Made by a program: the position numbers and the translations under genes
Assembly (NCBI RefSeq): GCF_014138625.1
Contig: NZ_JACJHY010000014.1
Location: 62,001 to 126,000, forward strand
Length of the DNA stretch: 64,000 nt
Reading direction: 5' to 3'
Source: Aminobacter ciceronei
Lineage (GTDB): Bacteria; Pseudomonadota; Alphaproteobacteria; Rhizobiales; Rhizobiaceae
Shown: one piece after another, positions 55,404 to 64,000 of the stretch
Numbering within the stretch: the stretch's first letter is position 1
Layout of the letters: each line of letters opens with the position of its first letter
Notes under the pieces: model-generated
Told to the model about the DNA's origin: nothing
Database searches by the model: none
What the model saw: only the letters and a program-made list of their open reading frames with translations

Positions 55404-55559
55404 CGCCACTGTGTGACGGGGGCAACGCCCCGGACGTTTTCTTGCCGCTGTCACAGCCCTTGCGGCATTCTGCGCCTTTCGCGGCCGCCCGATGAGGGGT
55501 AGCACGCCGCAACAAGATCTCCCGGACGCCATCTGTCCGTGGAAACTGGAAGAGATTTC

Positions 55560-56387
55560 ATGCTGAAACGCTTTGCCGGATGGTGGCTCGCAGGGCCGGC
55601 TACGCTGGCCGTATTGGTGTTCCTGATACTGCCGGTGGCCGCGACCATCGCCACGACCTTCGGCGAGGATGGCGGCATCTTTGCGCCCTACATCGCCTTC
55701 TTCAACAGCGGCTTCCGCCGCACCGTGCTCTGGCGCACCATCGAGATTTCGCTGGCGACCACAGCGATTTCGCTCGTCGTCGGCTTCCTCACCGCCTATG
55801 TCGTGTCGAAGTCGCCGGGCAAGCTGAAGAGCCTTTTGATCATCGCGGCCGTCTTCCCGCTGTTGACCGGTGTCGTCGTCCGCTCCTTCGCCTGGCTGAT
55901 CATCCTCGGCAAGAATGGCATCCTGAACAATTTCCTGGTCGGCATCGGCGCGATCTCAGAGCCGCTGTCGATGCTCTACACGCAAGGGTCGGTCATCGTT
56001 GCGATGGTCTATCTTTTCGTGCCGCTGATGATCCTGACGCTTGTTGGCGTGCTGGAGAACATCCCCGACGACGTCGTCCAGGCCTCGTCATCGCTTGGCG
56101 CCACGCCGGCGGCGACCTTCCGGCAGGTCATCCTGCCGCTCGCCGTGCCCGGTCTGATCGTCGGCGCCGTTCTCGTCTTCACCGGCTCGTTCACTGCCTA
56201 CGCCACGCCCCAGCTGCTCGGCGGCGAGCGCCAGATGGTGATGGGCACGCTGATGTACCAGCGTGCCATGGTGTCGTTCGACTGGGTCGGCGCTTCCACA
56301 ATCGCGGCAATCATGGTGGTGATCACGGTCGCCGTCGTTCTTGCCATGAGCCGCGTTGCGCGGCGTCTCAACCCGATGGCGACATGA
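55560..56387 (+). CDS. ABC transporter permease (PotB type)
   Basis: 275 residues with six predicted helices. MLKRFAGWWLAGPATLAVLVFLILP opens the protein. IEISLATTAISLVVGFLTAYVVSKSPGKLKSLLI and the EAA loop region VVQASSSLGATPAATFRQVILPLAVPGLIVG mark the family. ATG 55560 is preceded by AGAGATTTC. It overlaps the next permease by 4 bases. Confidence 0.92.
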   Translation: MLKRFAGWWLAGPATLAVLVFLILPVAATIATTFGEDGGIFAPYIAFFNSGFRRTVLWRTIEISLATTAISLVVGFLTAYVVSKSPGKLKSLLIIAAVFPLLTGVVVRSFAWLIILGKNGILNNFLVGIGAISEPLSMLYTQGSVIVAMVYLFVPLMILTLVGVLENIPDDVVQASSSLGATPAATFRQVILPLAVPGLIVGAVLVFTGSFTAYATPQLLGGERQMVMGTLMYQRAMVSFDWVGASTIAAIMVVITVAVVLAMSRVARRLNPMAT

Positions 56388-57175
56388 TGACCAGCCGTAT
56401 CAATCCCCTGCTCATCCTGTTCACCGTCCTGGTCTACATCTTCCTGATGGGGCCGCTGATCATCGTGCTTGGCGCCTCGGTCAGCGACACCACCTATCTG
56501 ACCTTCCCGCCGCAAGGCCTGACTTTGCGCTGGTTCGAGAATATCTTCGAGATCAGCGCCTTCAAGCGCACCATCATCACCAGCCTCGAGCTCGCTTTCC
56601 TGGCGACGGGACTGGCGCTGTTGATCGGCATTCCGGCGGCCTATGCGCTCAACCGCTACCGCATCAAGTTGCCGTCCTGGCTGTCGACCGTCTTTGTGCT
56701 GCCGATCCTGGTGCCCGAGATCGTGCTCGGCTTCTCGTTGCTGAAATCGGTGGCGGTGGGCATGCAGACGCCGATCTTCCTGACGCTGCTCGTCGGCCAC
56801 ATGCTCTTGGTGCTGCCCTATTGCGTGCGTGTCGTTTCGGCGAGCCTCGCCTCGTTCGATTTCTCGATCGAGGAAGCCGCCGTCAGCCTCGGCAGCCCGC
56901 CGGTGAAGACCTTCTTCACCATCGTTTTGCCCAACGTCCGCTCTGGCGTGATCGCGGCCTTCATCCTGGCCTTCATCACCTCGATCAACGACGTGTCGAC
57001 GTCGCTGTTCCTCACCGGACCAGGCGTCTCGACGCTGCCGATCCAGATCCTCGCCCATGTCGAGCAGTTCTTCGATCCGACGATCGCGTCGGTGTCGGTG
57101 CTGCTGATGCTGCTGACCGTGGCAGTCATGTCCATCGTCGAGCGCACGCTCGGCCTCACCTTCCTTGCGAAGTAG
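56384..57175 (+). CDS. ABC transporter permease (PotC type)
   Basis: 263 residues. First helix ILFTVLVYIFLMGPLIIVLGAS, TSLELAFLATGLALLIGIPAAYALN and the EAA loop SIEEAAVSLGSPPVKTFFTIVLPNVRSG. ATGATGA at 56384 gives two possible starts and couples it to the PotB-type gene. Six bases separate its stop from the ATPase gene. Confidence 0.92.
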   Translation: MMTSRINPLLILFTVLVYIFLMGPLIIVLGASVSDTTYLTFPPQGLTLRWFENIFEISAFKRTIITSLELAFLATGLALLIGIPAAYALNRYRIKLPSWLSTVFVLPILVPEIVLGFSLLKSVAVGMQTPIFLTLLVGHMLLVLPYCVRVVSASLASFDFSIEEAAVSLGSPPVKTFFTIVLPNVRSGVIAAFILAFITSINDVSTSLFLTGPGVSTLPIQILAHVEQFFDPTIASVSVLLMLLTVAVMSIVERTLGLTFLAK

Positions 57176-57181
57176 ACCCAT

Positions 57182-58243
57182 ATGACCCAGGCACTTACAG
57201 TCCAGAATCTCACCGCCCACTACGGCGCCACCAAGGTGCTGGAGGACCTGTCGCTCTCGGTCGGCAAAGGCGAGCTCGTCTCGCTGCTCGGCGCCTCGGG
57301 CTGCGGCAAGACGACGACGCTGCGCCTCATCGCCGGCTTCCTCGAGCCGACCTCCGGCTCGATCCGCCTTGGCGACAAGGACCTGACCCGGCTGCCGGCC
57401 TACAAGCGTGACATCGGCCTGGTGTTCCAGAACTACGCGCTGTTCCCGCATCTCTCGGTGCTCGACAATGTCGGCTTCGGATTGAAGCAGCGCGGCGTGG
57501 CTCCAGGTGATCGCGAGAAGCGCGCCAGGGCAATGCTCGAACGCGTCGGCCTGTCGCAGCTCGCCGACCGCCTGCCGGGCGCGCTCTCCGGCGGCCAGAA
57601 GCAGCGCGTGGCGCTTGCGCGTGCACTCGTCATCGAGCCGCCGCTTTTGATGTTCGACGAGCCGCTGTCCAACCTCGATGCCAAGCTGCGTGTCGACATG
57701 CGCGTCGAGATCCGCCAGCTGCAGCGCGCCAATGGCACCACCTCGGTCTATGTCACCCACGACCAGGAAGAGGCGTTCTCGATCTCCGACCGCGTCGCCA
57801 TCATGAATGCCGGCCGCATCATGCAGTTCGACACGCCCGAGACGCTGTACCAGCGCCCGGCCAACACGTTTGTCGCCCGCTTCGTCGGCTTCGAGAACCT
57901 GGTGCCGATGACGGTTTCCGCACGCGACGGCGCTGAAGTGACGGCCGTGACCGATGGCGGATCGCAGCTCAAGCTGTCGCAGGACCGTTTCGGCGCGATC
58001 CCAGACGTGTTCGTGCTGGCCGCACGCGCGGATGGCCTGGCCGTCTCGACGGACGCCAACGCCGAGGGCATTCCCGCAACGCTTGGCCTGCGCACCTATC
58101 TTGGTCGCGCCTACCAGTACCAGGCGGACACTGCTGCCGGCCAACTGATCGCCAACGGCTCGCTGTCGGCGCCGCTGGAACCGGGCGCGCTGGCCAAGCT
58201 GGTGCCGGTGCCCGACCAGTGCTGCGTGCTGAAACCGGAGTGA
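57182..58243 (+). CDS. ABC transporter ATPase (PotA type)
   Basis: 353 residues: Walker A LLGASGCGKTTTLR, Q-loop LVFQNYALFPHLSV, signature LSGGQKQRVALARAL, Walker B LLMFDEPLSNLDAKLR, His VYVTHDQEEAFSISD. A TOBE-type C-terminal domain (residues about 260-353) binds regulators or ligands in this family. It completes the SBP-permease-permease-ATPase operon. Confidence 0.93.
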   Translation: MTQALTVQNLTAHYGATKVLEDLSLSVGKGELVSLLGASGCGKTTTLRLIAGFLEPTSGSIRLGDKDLTRLPAYKRDIGLVFQNYALFPHLSVLDNVGFGLKQRGVAPGDREKRARAMLERVGLSQLADRLPGALSGGQKQRVALARALVIEPPLLMFDEPLSNLDAKLRVDMRVEIRQLQRANGTTSVYVTHDQEEAFSISDRVAIMNAGRIMQFDTPETLYQRPANTFVARFVGFENLVPMTVSARDGAEVTAVTDGGSQLKLSQDRFGAIPDVFVLAARADGLAVSTDANAEGIPATLGLRTYLGRAYQYQADTAAGQLIANGSLSAPLEPGALAKLVPVPDQCCVLKPE

Positions 58244-58257
58244 CCCGAGGAGCGACC

Positions 58258-59580
58258 ATGTCCATCCTCATCACCAACGCCACCGTCCTCCCCTGCACGG
58301 AGGACATGCCCGTCGTCGACAAGGGCTGGGTCCATGTCGAGGGCGAGGTCATCAAGGCCGTCGGCGTGGGCGAGGCCCCCGCAATTGTCGGCGCGGAAAT
58401 TGTTGACGTCGGCGGCGATGTCGTCATGCCCGGCATGGTCAACCCGCATTGCCACATGGCGATGACGCTGTTCCGCGGCCTCGGCGAGGACGTCGACGAC
58501 CGGCTCTACCGCTACATCCTGCCCTTGGAACGCAAGTTCGTGCGGCCCGAGGCAGTGCGTGCGGGAACGGCACTTGCCGCGCTCGAGCTGATCGAGGGTG
58601 GCGTCACCACAGTCGCCGACATGTATTACTTCGAGACCGAAGTCGCGCGGGTTGTGGCCAATGCCGGCATCCGCGGCGTGCTGGGCCAGACCATCGCCGA
58701 CTTCGATCCGCCCGACCACAAGTCGGTCGACGAAGGTTTTGCTCTCACCGAACAACTCGTCGCCGAATTCGCCGGACATGATAGGGTCATCCCGTCGATT
58801 GCCCCGCATGCGCCCTATTCGACCGGCATGACGACGATGGAGCGCATCGCCCGCTGGGCGGACGACCATCCCGACGTGCCTGTGCAGATGCATCTGGCCG
58901 AGAGCGATGCCGAGATGGCGTGGGCTGAGAAAACCCACGGCATGCGACCGATCGAGGTCGTCGAGAAGGCGGGCCTGCTGCGCCGGGGCCTGATCTGCGC
59001 GCACTGCCTGCATGTCGATGAGACCGACATCGAGCGCATGGCGCATGCAAAAGTCTGCGTCGCCCACAATGCCCGCTCCAACGGCAAGGCCGGGCGCGGC
59101 ATCGCACCCGTCGAGGCGATGCGAAAGGCCGGCATTCCGGTAGGGATTTCGACCGATGGCGCGATGAGCGGCAACACGCTCGACCTGTTCTCGCAGTTCG
59201 CGCCGGTGTCGATGTTCCAGAAATTGCTCGGCCACAGCCGCAAGCCGATGGCCTCGGTCGACGTCGTGCGCATGGCGACCCGTGATGGCGCCAAGGTGCT
59301 GGGCCTGGATGCAAAGGTCGGCTCGCTCGAGCCGGGCAAGCAGGCCGATCTCATCCGCGTCAGCCTGGCCTCGCCGCGTCAGCAGCCGGTCTATGACATC
59401 TATTCCACGCTGGTCTTCGCCACCCTGCCGACCGACGTGTGCGACGTCATGGTGGGCGGCGGCTGGCTGATGCGCGGCCGCGAGGTACTGAGCCTCGAAC
59501 GCAAGAAGGTGCTGCGCGACGCGCTGCAGGTGGCGCACAGCTTCAAAGCCGAGATGGCCCGCATCGACGCTGCGGGCTGA
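58258..59580 (+). CDS. Amidohydrolase, MTA/SAH deaminase-like (TrzA/MtaD group)
   Basis: 440-residue metal-dependent hydrolase of the amidohydrolase superfamily. PGMVNPHCHMAMTLFRGLGED carries the HxH metal pair, TIADFDPPDHKSVD follows, then HAPYSTG, QMHLAESDAEM (His), CAHCLHVDE (His) and STDGAMSGNTLDLF (catalytic Asp). The pattern matches 5-methylthioadenosine/S-adenosylhomocysteine deaminases and related aminotriazine or guanine deaminases. AGGAG precedes ATG 58258, 15 bases after the ATPase stop. It probably deaminates the imported compound or a derivative. Confidence 0.88.
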   Translation: MSILITNATVLPCTEDMPVVDKGWVHVEGEVIKAVGVGEAPAIVGAEIVDVGGDVVMPGMVNPHCHMAMTLFRGLGEDVDDRLYRYILPLERKFVRPEAVRAGTALAALELIEGGVTTVADMYYFETEVARVVANAGIRGVLGQTIADFDPPDHKSVDEGFALTEQLVAEFAGHDRVIPSIAPHAPYSTGMTTMERIARWADDHPDVPVQMHLAESDAEMAWAEKTHGMRPIEVVEKAGLLRRGLICAHCLHVDETDIERMAHAKVCVAHNARSNGKAGRGIAPVEAMRKAGIPVGISTDGAMSGNTLDLFSQFAPVSMFQKLLGHSRKPMASVDVVRMATRDGAKVLGLDAKVGSLEPGKQADLIRVSLASPRQQPVYDIYSTLVFATLPTDVCDVMVGGGWLMRGREVLSLERKKVLRDALQVAHSFKAEMARIDAAG

Positions 59581-59622
59581 GGTCCGGACGAGCGTCCGGG
59601 ACGTACAGGGAAGGACAAAGCA

Positions 59623-61032
59623 ATGAACCGATCAGAAGCCTCGACGCATCTCGACAAGGTGCTCGCCAATGTCGACGCCAATATCGACGCAAGCCTTGCG
59701 CGCCTGTTCGACCTGATCCGTATTCCATCTGTCTCGACCGATCCGGCGCATGCCCCGGACTGCAAGCGCGCCGCCGAATGGCTGAAGAAAGAACTCGGCG
59801 AACTCGGCTTTGACGCCTCGGTGCGTCCGACCGCGCGCCACCCGATGGTGGTCGGCCACGACCGCACGGGGCAGGGGCCGCATGTGCTGTTCTACGGCCA
59901 TTACGACGTCCAGCCCGTCGATCCGCGTGGTCTGTGGCACTCCGACCCGTTCGAGCCGAAGCTCGTGCCGCAGCCCGATGGCGAGACCCACATCGTTGCC
60001 CGCGGCGCCTCCTACGACAAGAGCCAGCTCTTGACCTTCGTCGAGGCGTGCCGCGCCTGGAAGGCCGTCGCCGGCAGCCTGCCGATCCAGGTGTCGGTGC
60101 TGTTCGAGGGCGAGGAAGAGATCTCCAGCCCGAGCCTGCCGCCCTTTCTCGACACGACCGGTGCCGAACTCAAGGCTGATGTCGTGCTCGTCTGCGACAC
60201 CGACATGTGGGACGCCGAGACGCCTGCGGTGACCACCATGCTGCGCGGCGTGCTGAAGGAGGAGATCGTCATCTCCTGCTCCAACCGCGACCTGCATTCG
60301 GGCATCTACGGCAACGCCGCGCGCAATCCCTTGCAGGTGCTGTCCGATATCGTCGCCAGCCTGCGCACGCCAGACGGCGGCGTGGCCGTCCAAGGTTTCT
60401 ACGACGGCGTCACCGAACTGCCCGACGCCATCAAGGCGCAGTGGCAGCGCCTGCCTTTCGATGACAGGGGCTTTCTGGGCGATATCGGCCTCTCGATTCC
60501 CGCCGGCGAAAGCGGCCGCTCGGTGCTCGAGCAGGTCTGGGCACGCCCGAGCTGCGAAATCCACGGCATCATCGGCGGCTACACCGAAGAAGGCTTCAAG
60601 ACGGTCATACCGGCCAAAGCGCAGTCCAAGATCTCCTTCCGCCTCGTCGCCGGCCAGGATCCGGAAAAGATCCGCGATGCCTTCCGTGCCCATGTCCGCG
60701 CCCGCATCCCGGCCGATTGTTCGGTCGAGTTCATCGACCACGGTGCGAGTGCCGCGACCGTCATGCCGATCGACGGCGCGTTTCTCACCAAGGCGCTCGG
60801 CGCGCTGACCGAAGAGTGGGAGCGCGAGGCGGCAGTGGCCGGCAGCGGCGGCTCGATCCCGATCGTCTCCGCCTTCAAGGAAAAGCTCGGCATGGATTCT
60901 TTGCTGATCGGCTTCGCCCGCTTCGACAACCGCATTCACAGCCCGAACGAGAAATACGACCTTTCGAGCTTCCGGAAAGGCATCCGGTCCTGGGCCCGCA
61001 TCCTCGCGGCGTTTGCGCACGACAAGGGCTGA
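59623..61032 (+). CDS. M20 family metallopeptidase, metal-bridging Asp replaced by Tyr
   Basis: 469 residues of the M20/M28 dipeptidase-carnosinase group: FYGHYDVQPVDP (H93), FEGEEEISSP (general base E164, E165), LVCDTDMWD (metal Asp), SGIYGNAARNPLQVL and NRIHSPNEKYDLSSF (late His). At the motif RGASDDKGQ, which supplies the bridging Asp, this protein has R-G-A-S-Y131-D-K-S134-Q, a one-base change GAC to TAC plus Gly to Ser. Activity could be reduced or altered. GGAAGGA precedes ATG 59623. It follows the amidohydrolase by 42 bases, in the same operon. Confidence 0.88.
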   Translation: MNRSEASTHLDKVLANVDANIDASLARLFDLIRIPSVSTDPAHAPDCKRAAEWLKKELGELGFDASVRPTARHPMVVGHDRTGQGPHVLFYGHYDVQPVDPRGLWHSDPFEPKLVPQPDGETHIVARGASYDKSQLLTFVEACRAWKAVAGSLPIQVSVLFEGEEEISSPSLPPFLDTTGAELKADVVLVCDTDMWDAETPAVTTMLRGVLKEEIVISCSNRDLHSGIYGNAARNPLQVLSDIVASLRTPDGGVAVQGFYDGVTELPDAIKAQWQRLPFDDRGFLGDIGLSIPAGESGRSVLEQVWARPSCEIHGIIGGYTEEGFKTVIPAKAQSKISFRLVAGQDPEKIRDAFRAHVRARIPADCSVEFIDHGASAATVMPIDGAFLTKALGALTEEWEREAAVAGSGGSIPIVSAFKEKLGMDSLLIGFARFDNRIHSPNEKYDLSSFRKGIRSWARILAAFAHDKG

Positions 61033-61107
61033 GGCTGCAGGTGGGGCGTCCTTCGACGCTCGCCCGCTGATGTTTCACCAGGTCCGGAGCGGCGGGCGAT
61101 TGGCTTT

Positions 61108-61166
61108 TCCTCGCCCCCGCAAAGCGGGGGAGAGGTGGCACGGCGAAGCCGTGACGGAGAGGGGGG
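61108..61166. repeat. Intergenic palindromic repeat, copy 2
   Basis: TCCTCGCCCCC, short loop, GGGGGAGAGGTGG, then CACGGCGAAGCCGTGACGG and AGAGGGG. It shares its outer blocks with copy 1 at 27431-27486. Here it lies between the convergent ends of the M20 and adenine deaminase genes, where the inner CACGGC..GCCGTG stem is better than in copy 1. Confidence 0.78.
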
Positions 61167-61194
61167 CGCCTCGAAGGACGCACCAAAGTCTCGC

Positions 61195-63069
61195 CTACCA
61201 AACCACCTTGTGGCTCTCACCCGTCTGCACGTTCACGAACCCCTCGGGCACCGCATCCGTCGGCGCCACAAGCACCCAGCGCCAAGGTGCGCAGGTCAGC
61301 GTGGCGAACTGCAGGCGCTCGGGGAAGCCGGGGAACCAGCGCGGCGAAAACGTTGGTTCATAGAGCCAGTCGATCTTGTTGGCTTCTGCATAAAGCGCCT
61401 CCATCTCGGCATCGAGCGCCTCGGCCGGGCGGTTGGTCATCAGGCCGCCGACCTCGTAATGCACGTCGGCGACGACCTTGCCTGATGTGACCAGCGCCCA
61501 GCCGCCCTGGTTCTGCGAGATGCGGTTGACCACCTCGGCCATGGCGGCATCGGACGAGCCGACGACCCAGATGTTGTGCTGGTCGTGCGCCACCGTGCAG
61601 CCAACGGCCGTGTCAGGCGTCTTCGGGCCACAGCCGAGCCAGAACATCTTGGCGACGCGGCCCTTGCCTGAATAGCGGTCGACGACGGCGAATTTGGTTA
61701 TGTTGCGGTCGCTGTCGCGCTGTACGGCGCCATCGGCCACCGGAAGTTCCGTGGTGATGAAGTTGTCATCCCAGTGGAACGGACGCAGCAGTGCCGCCTG
61801 CATCGTCGCGCGGCCCGGCTCGGCAGCGACGGCGAAGTCTGCGGCGGTCAGCTTTCGGCCGACATTGACCGTCTTCGTCGCCCAGTCAGGCCAGTCGATG
61901 GCAGGCAGGTGGCCGGTGAAACGCTTGCCCTCGGACACCTGTTCGCCATCGGCCCAGACCTCCGCGATCGACACGGTCGCTGCCTTGTCGAGCAGCACCA
62001 TGTCGGCGAAGCGCCCGGGGGCGATGGAGCCGACAAAGGGTGTCAGCCGCATGTGCCGCGCCGGGTTGATCGACACGCATTGGTAGGCGATCTCCGGCGA
62101 TAGGCCGCTTTCGATGGCGAGGCGGACATTGTGGTCGGTCGCGCCCATCTTCAGCGTGTCGGAGGCGCTGCGGTCGTCTGTGGCGAAGGCCACCTGGCTC
62201 CAGTCGCGCAAGCCGCGTTCGAGCAGGCCCTTGATGATGTCGGGCATCGAATGCGGACGGACCTCGATGAAAATGCCGTGCCGGAGCTTGTCCCATGCCT
62301 CCTCGGGCGTCCACGCTTCGTGGTCGGAGGACAGGCCGGCGGCGGCGAACGCATTGATCGACGGCAGGTCGCGCAGGCCGGCGCCATGGCCCTCGACCAC
62401 GCCGCGCTTCTCGAATGTCGCCTGGATCATGCCCCAGAGCCTGCCATAGGACGGGTTCTCGGGGTTCCAGACGGCCGGCCAGTCCATGACCTCGTCGAGG
62501 CCGGCGACCATCGTGCTCTCGCCGAGGAAGCCGATCTGCTCGGCATAGCCGAAATGGCCGCCGCCGCCTTCATAAGCCGTCGGCGGAACCGCCGAGCCGG
62601 GCAGCGGAAAGATCTTCATCGGCGAGCCGGCACGGCGCGCCGTCAGCCAGAATTCGAGATTGTTGGGGCCGTTGACGTTGGAAAATTCGTGGCTCGCCTC
62701 GCAGGTCCAGGTGTTGCCGCGCGGCATGACAAGGGCTGCCTCGTGCTCTGGCGTCAGGTGCGAGCTTTCGATGTGCTTGTGCACCTCGCCGAAGCCCGGC
62801 ACCGCCGCAAGATGCGTGCGGTCGATGGTCTCGCGCGCCGTGCCCGGGAAGCTGCCGGCGGGGCCGACATAGGCGATGCGGCGGCCGCGGATCGCCACCT
62901 CGCAATCGTCCATCCAGGTGCCGGTGTGCACGTCGAGCACGCGGCCGAGCTGGACGAGGCGATCGGCTTCGCGCTTGCCGAGGGCAACAAGCACGAGGTC
63001 CTGCCTGATCAGGATTTCGTCGGCGGGATCGATGAGGAGGTCGGCGGGCAAAGGAGCTGTCTTGGTCAT
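61195..63069 (-). CDS. Adenine deaminase family protein
   Basis: 624 residues of the long adenine deaminase (Ade) group in the amidohydrolase superfamily. VPGFGEVHKHIESSHLTPEHE carries the HxH pair and is the family hallmark. MPRGNTWTCEASHEFSNVNG, VVEGHGAGLRDLPSINAFAAAGLSSDHEAW, DDRSASDTLKMGATDHNVRLAIESG and NPARHMRLTPFVGSIAPGRFADM follow. A C-terminal domain (GCTVAHDQHNIWVVGSSDAAM, ALVTSGKVVADV) completes it. It would convert adenine to hypoxanthine and ammonia with Mn or Fe. ATG 63069. Divergent from the nucleoside hydrolase gene, whose product could be its substrate. Confidence 0.9.
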   Translation of the reverse strand: MTKTAPLPADLLIDPADEILIRQDLVLVALGKREADRLVQLGRVLDVHTGTWMDDCEVAIRGRRIAYVGPAGSFPGTARETIDRTHLAAVPGFGEVHKHIESSHLTPEHEAALVMPRGNTWTCEASHEFSNVNGPNNLEFWLTARRAGSPMKIFPLPGSAVPPTAYEGGGGHFGYAEQIGFLGESTMVAGLDEVMDWPAVWNPENPSYGRLWGMIQATFEKRGVVEGHGAGLRDLPSINAFAAAGLSSDHEAWTPEEAWDKLRHGIFIEVRPHSMPDIIKGLLERGLRDWSQVAFATDDRSASDTLKMGATDHNVRLAIESGLSPEIAYQCVSINPARHMRLTPFVGSIAPGRFADMVLLDKAATVSIAEVWADGEQVSEGKRFTGHLPAIDWPDWATKTVNVGRKLTAADFAVAAEPGRATMQAALLRPFHWDDNFITTELPVADGAVQRDSDRNITKFAVVDRYSGKGRVAKMFWLGCGPKTPDTAVGCTVAHDQHNIWVVGSSDAAMAEVVNRISQNQGGWALVTSGKVVADVHYEVGGLMTNRPAEALDAEMEALYAEANKIDWLYEPTFSPRWFPGFPERLQFATLTCAPWRWVLVAPTDAVPEGFVNVQTGESHKVVW

Positions 63070-63232
63070 GGCCTCGCCTCTACTGCATCACCAGCGAAAT
63101 CGGAACCCGTTTCCACTGTGCCAGCAGTGAGCGGTCGAGCGGTGCTGGGACAAGCATTTCGGCTTGATTCCCTTGATGCGATGATGTGAAGCCAGACGGA
63201 CTTGATTTGAGACTGGAACGAAAGGTCGCGCC

Positions 63233-64000
63233 ATGCAGCTGAAACCCACCCGCAAGGTGATCATCGACACCGATCCCGGCATCGACGATGCAGTGGCGAT
63301 CCTGCTGGCGCTGAAGTCGGCCGAGTTCGACGTCATCGGAATCACGACGGTCGCCGGCAACATCGGCATTGCAACGACGACGCGCAATGCCGGCCGCATC
63401 CTCGCGCTTGAGGGCCGGGTCGACGTGCCTGTCATCGCCGGTGCCGCCGGGCCGCTGTCGCGCAAGTGTTTCGACACCGCCGACATTCACGGCAATGACG
63501 GCCTCGGCGGTGTGGCCTTCCCCGATGCGCTTTCACAGCCCGTGGCCGGCGACGCAGTCACCTGGTTGCGCGACACGCTCCGGGCCGCGGAAACCGGCAG
63601 CATCGACATCCTGGCGCTCGGCCCGCTGACCAACATCGCTCGCCTGGTTACCGAGTACCCGGAGGCCGCTGGCCGCATCGGCCGCGTCATCGCCATGGGT
63701 GGTGCGGTGCACGAGCCGGGCAATATCGGCCCGCGCGCCGAGTTCAACATCGCCGCCGATCCGGAGGCCGCCGAGATCGTCTTTGGCGCCGGGCTCGACA
63801 TGACGCTGATCCCGCTCGACGTTACCCGCAAGGTCCGCGCCACGCGCGACGACACGGCCATGCTGCAGGCATCCGATGTACCGGCGGCTGTCGCTTCGGG
63901 TGCGCTGATCGACGCCTATTTCCAGTCGACCACTGGCGGCGAAAGCCGGCCGCTGCACGACCCCTGCGTGATGCTGCTGGCGCTGGACGAAGAGTTGTTT
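63233..64000 (+). CDS. Nucleoside hydrolase (IunH/Rih type), 3' end beyond window
   Basis: Open frame from ATG 63233 to the window end, 256 residues so far with no stop. The calcium site is VIIDTDPGIDDAVAILLAL (DxDxxxDD). ITTVAGNIGIATTTRNA and IAGAAGPL follow, then DIHGNDGLGGVAFP and ILALGPLTNIARLV. FNIAADPEAAEIVFGAG and LIPLDVTRKVRAT complete the visible part, with the late metal Asp in HDPCVMLLAL. It hydrolyses purine or pyrimidine ribonucleosides to base plus ribose. Divergent from the adenine deaminase gene. Confidence 0.93.
   Translation, partial: MQLKPTRKVIIDTDPGIDDAVAILLALKSAEFDVIGITTVAGNIGIATTTRNAGRILALEGRVDVPVIAGAAGPLSRKCFDTADIHGNDGLGGVAFPDALSQPVAGDAVTWLRDTLRAAETGSIDILALGPLTNIARLVTEYPEAAGRIGRVIAMGGAVHEPGNIGPRAEFNIAADPEAAEIVFGAGLDMTLIPLDVTRKVRATRDDTAMLQASDVPAAVASGALIDAYFQSTTGGESRPLHDPCVMLLALDEELF

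Noticed and set aside
56198-58144. 648-codon minus-strand frame opposite the PotC- and PotA-type genes
   Set aside because: Shadow frame with long His/Gln/Asp-rich runs, covering two clear ABC transporter genes.

Overview
The window is about 64 kb of GC-rich, densely coding DNA from an alphaproteobacterium of the order Rhizobiales, most like Mesorhizobium or Aminobacter (Phyllobacteriaceae). That placement is an inference from gene families and order: a class II (CP4-like) EPSP synthase in an aroA-cmk-rpsA block with a divergent TIGR02300 gene, a RirA-type iron box, an EcfG-type stress promoter, many solute-binding-protein ABC transporters, and rhizobial intergenic palindromes. No 16S gene, plasmid replication gene, integrase, transposase or CRISPR array was seen, so it reads as chromosome. 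Genes cut by the window edges are the 3' part of dgoA (left) and the 5' part of a nucleoside hydrolase (right).

Layout. 0-6.7 kb: end of a galactonate-type sugar acid operon (dgoA, SMP-30 lactonase), an ATP-grasp enzyme, an RlpA-like protein, a GT2 glycosyltransferase, a nucleotide pyrophosphatase-type hydrolase and an SPW membrane protein. 6.8-9.3 kb: a decayed locus in which an outer-membrane beta-barrel gene and a DUF616-FkbM gene carry at least four frameshifts and one in-frame stop. 9.5-23.5 kb: housekeeping genes (YbjN-like protein, tRNA-Leu, gpmA, dapB, ABC exporter, glk, mgsA, mepA, queG, GST, uppP, TSUP permease, NDUFA9-like, DoxX, csbD). 24.7-32.4 kb: a basic amino acid catabolic locus with two divergent arms. 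One arm is a polar amino acid ABC transporter plus an Ldh-family reductase; the other is a TetR regulator, a 2-ketoarginine decarboxylase-like ThDP enzyme and an SDR. 32.5-41.5 kb: lipoprotein hydrolase, rpsA, cmk, an atypical SDR, aroA, TIGR02300, tRNA-Ala, and an iron-regulated siderophore-interacting protein.

41.5-53.6 kb is the most interesting accessory block. It holds a dipeptide-type ABC transporter split over two divergent arms, a LysR regulator, a D-threonine aldolase/D-serine dehydratase-like PLP enzyme, a cytoplasmic serine hydrolase resembling D-aminopeptidase DAP, an alpha-oxoamine synthase-family PLP enzyme and a DppA-type M55 D-aminopeptidase. Together they suggest import and dismantling of peptides that contain D-amino acids. 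54.3-64 kb holds a polyamine-type ABC transporter with an MTA/SAH-deaminase-like amidohydrolase and an M20 peptidase, followed by a convergent adenine deaminase-family gene and a divergent nucleoside hydrolase: a likely nucleoside or purine-derivative scavenging locus.

A recurring theme is a strong hairpin or palindromic repeat placed directly after the solute-binding-protein gene in each of the three ABC operons, which would fit higher expression of the binding protein than of the membrane parts.
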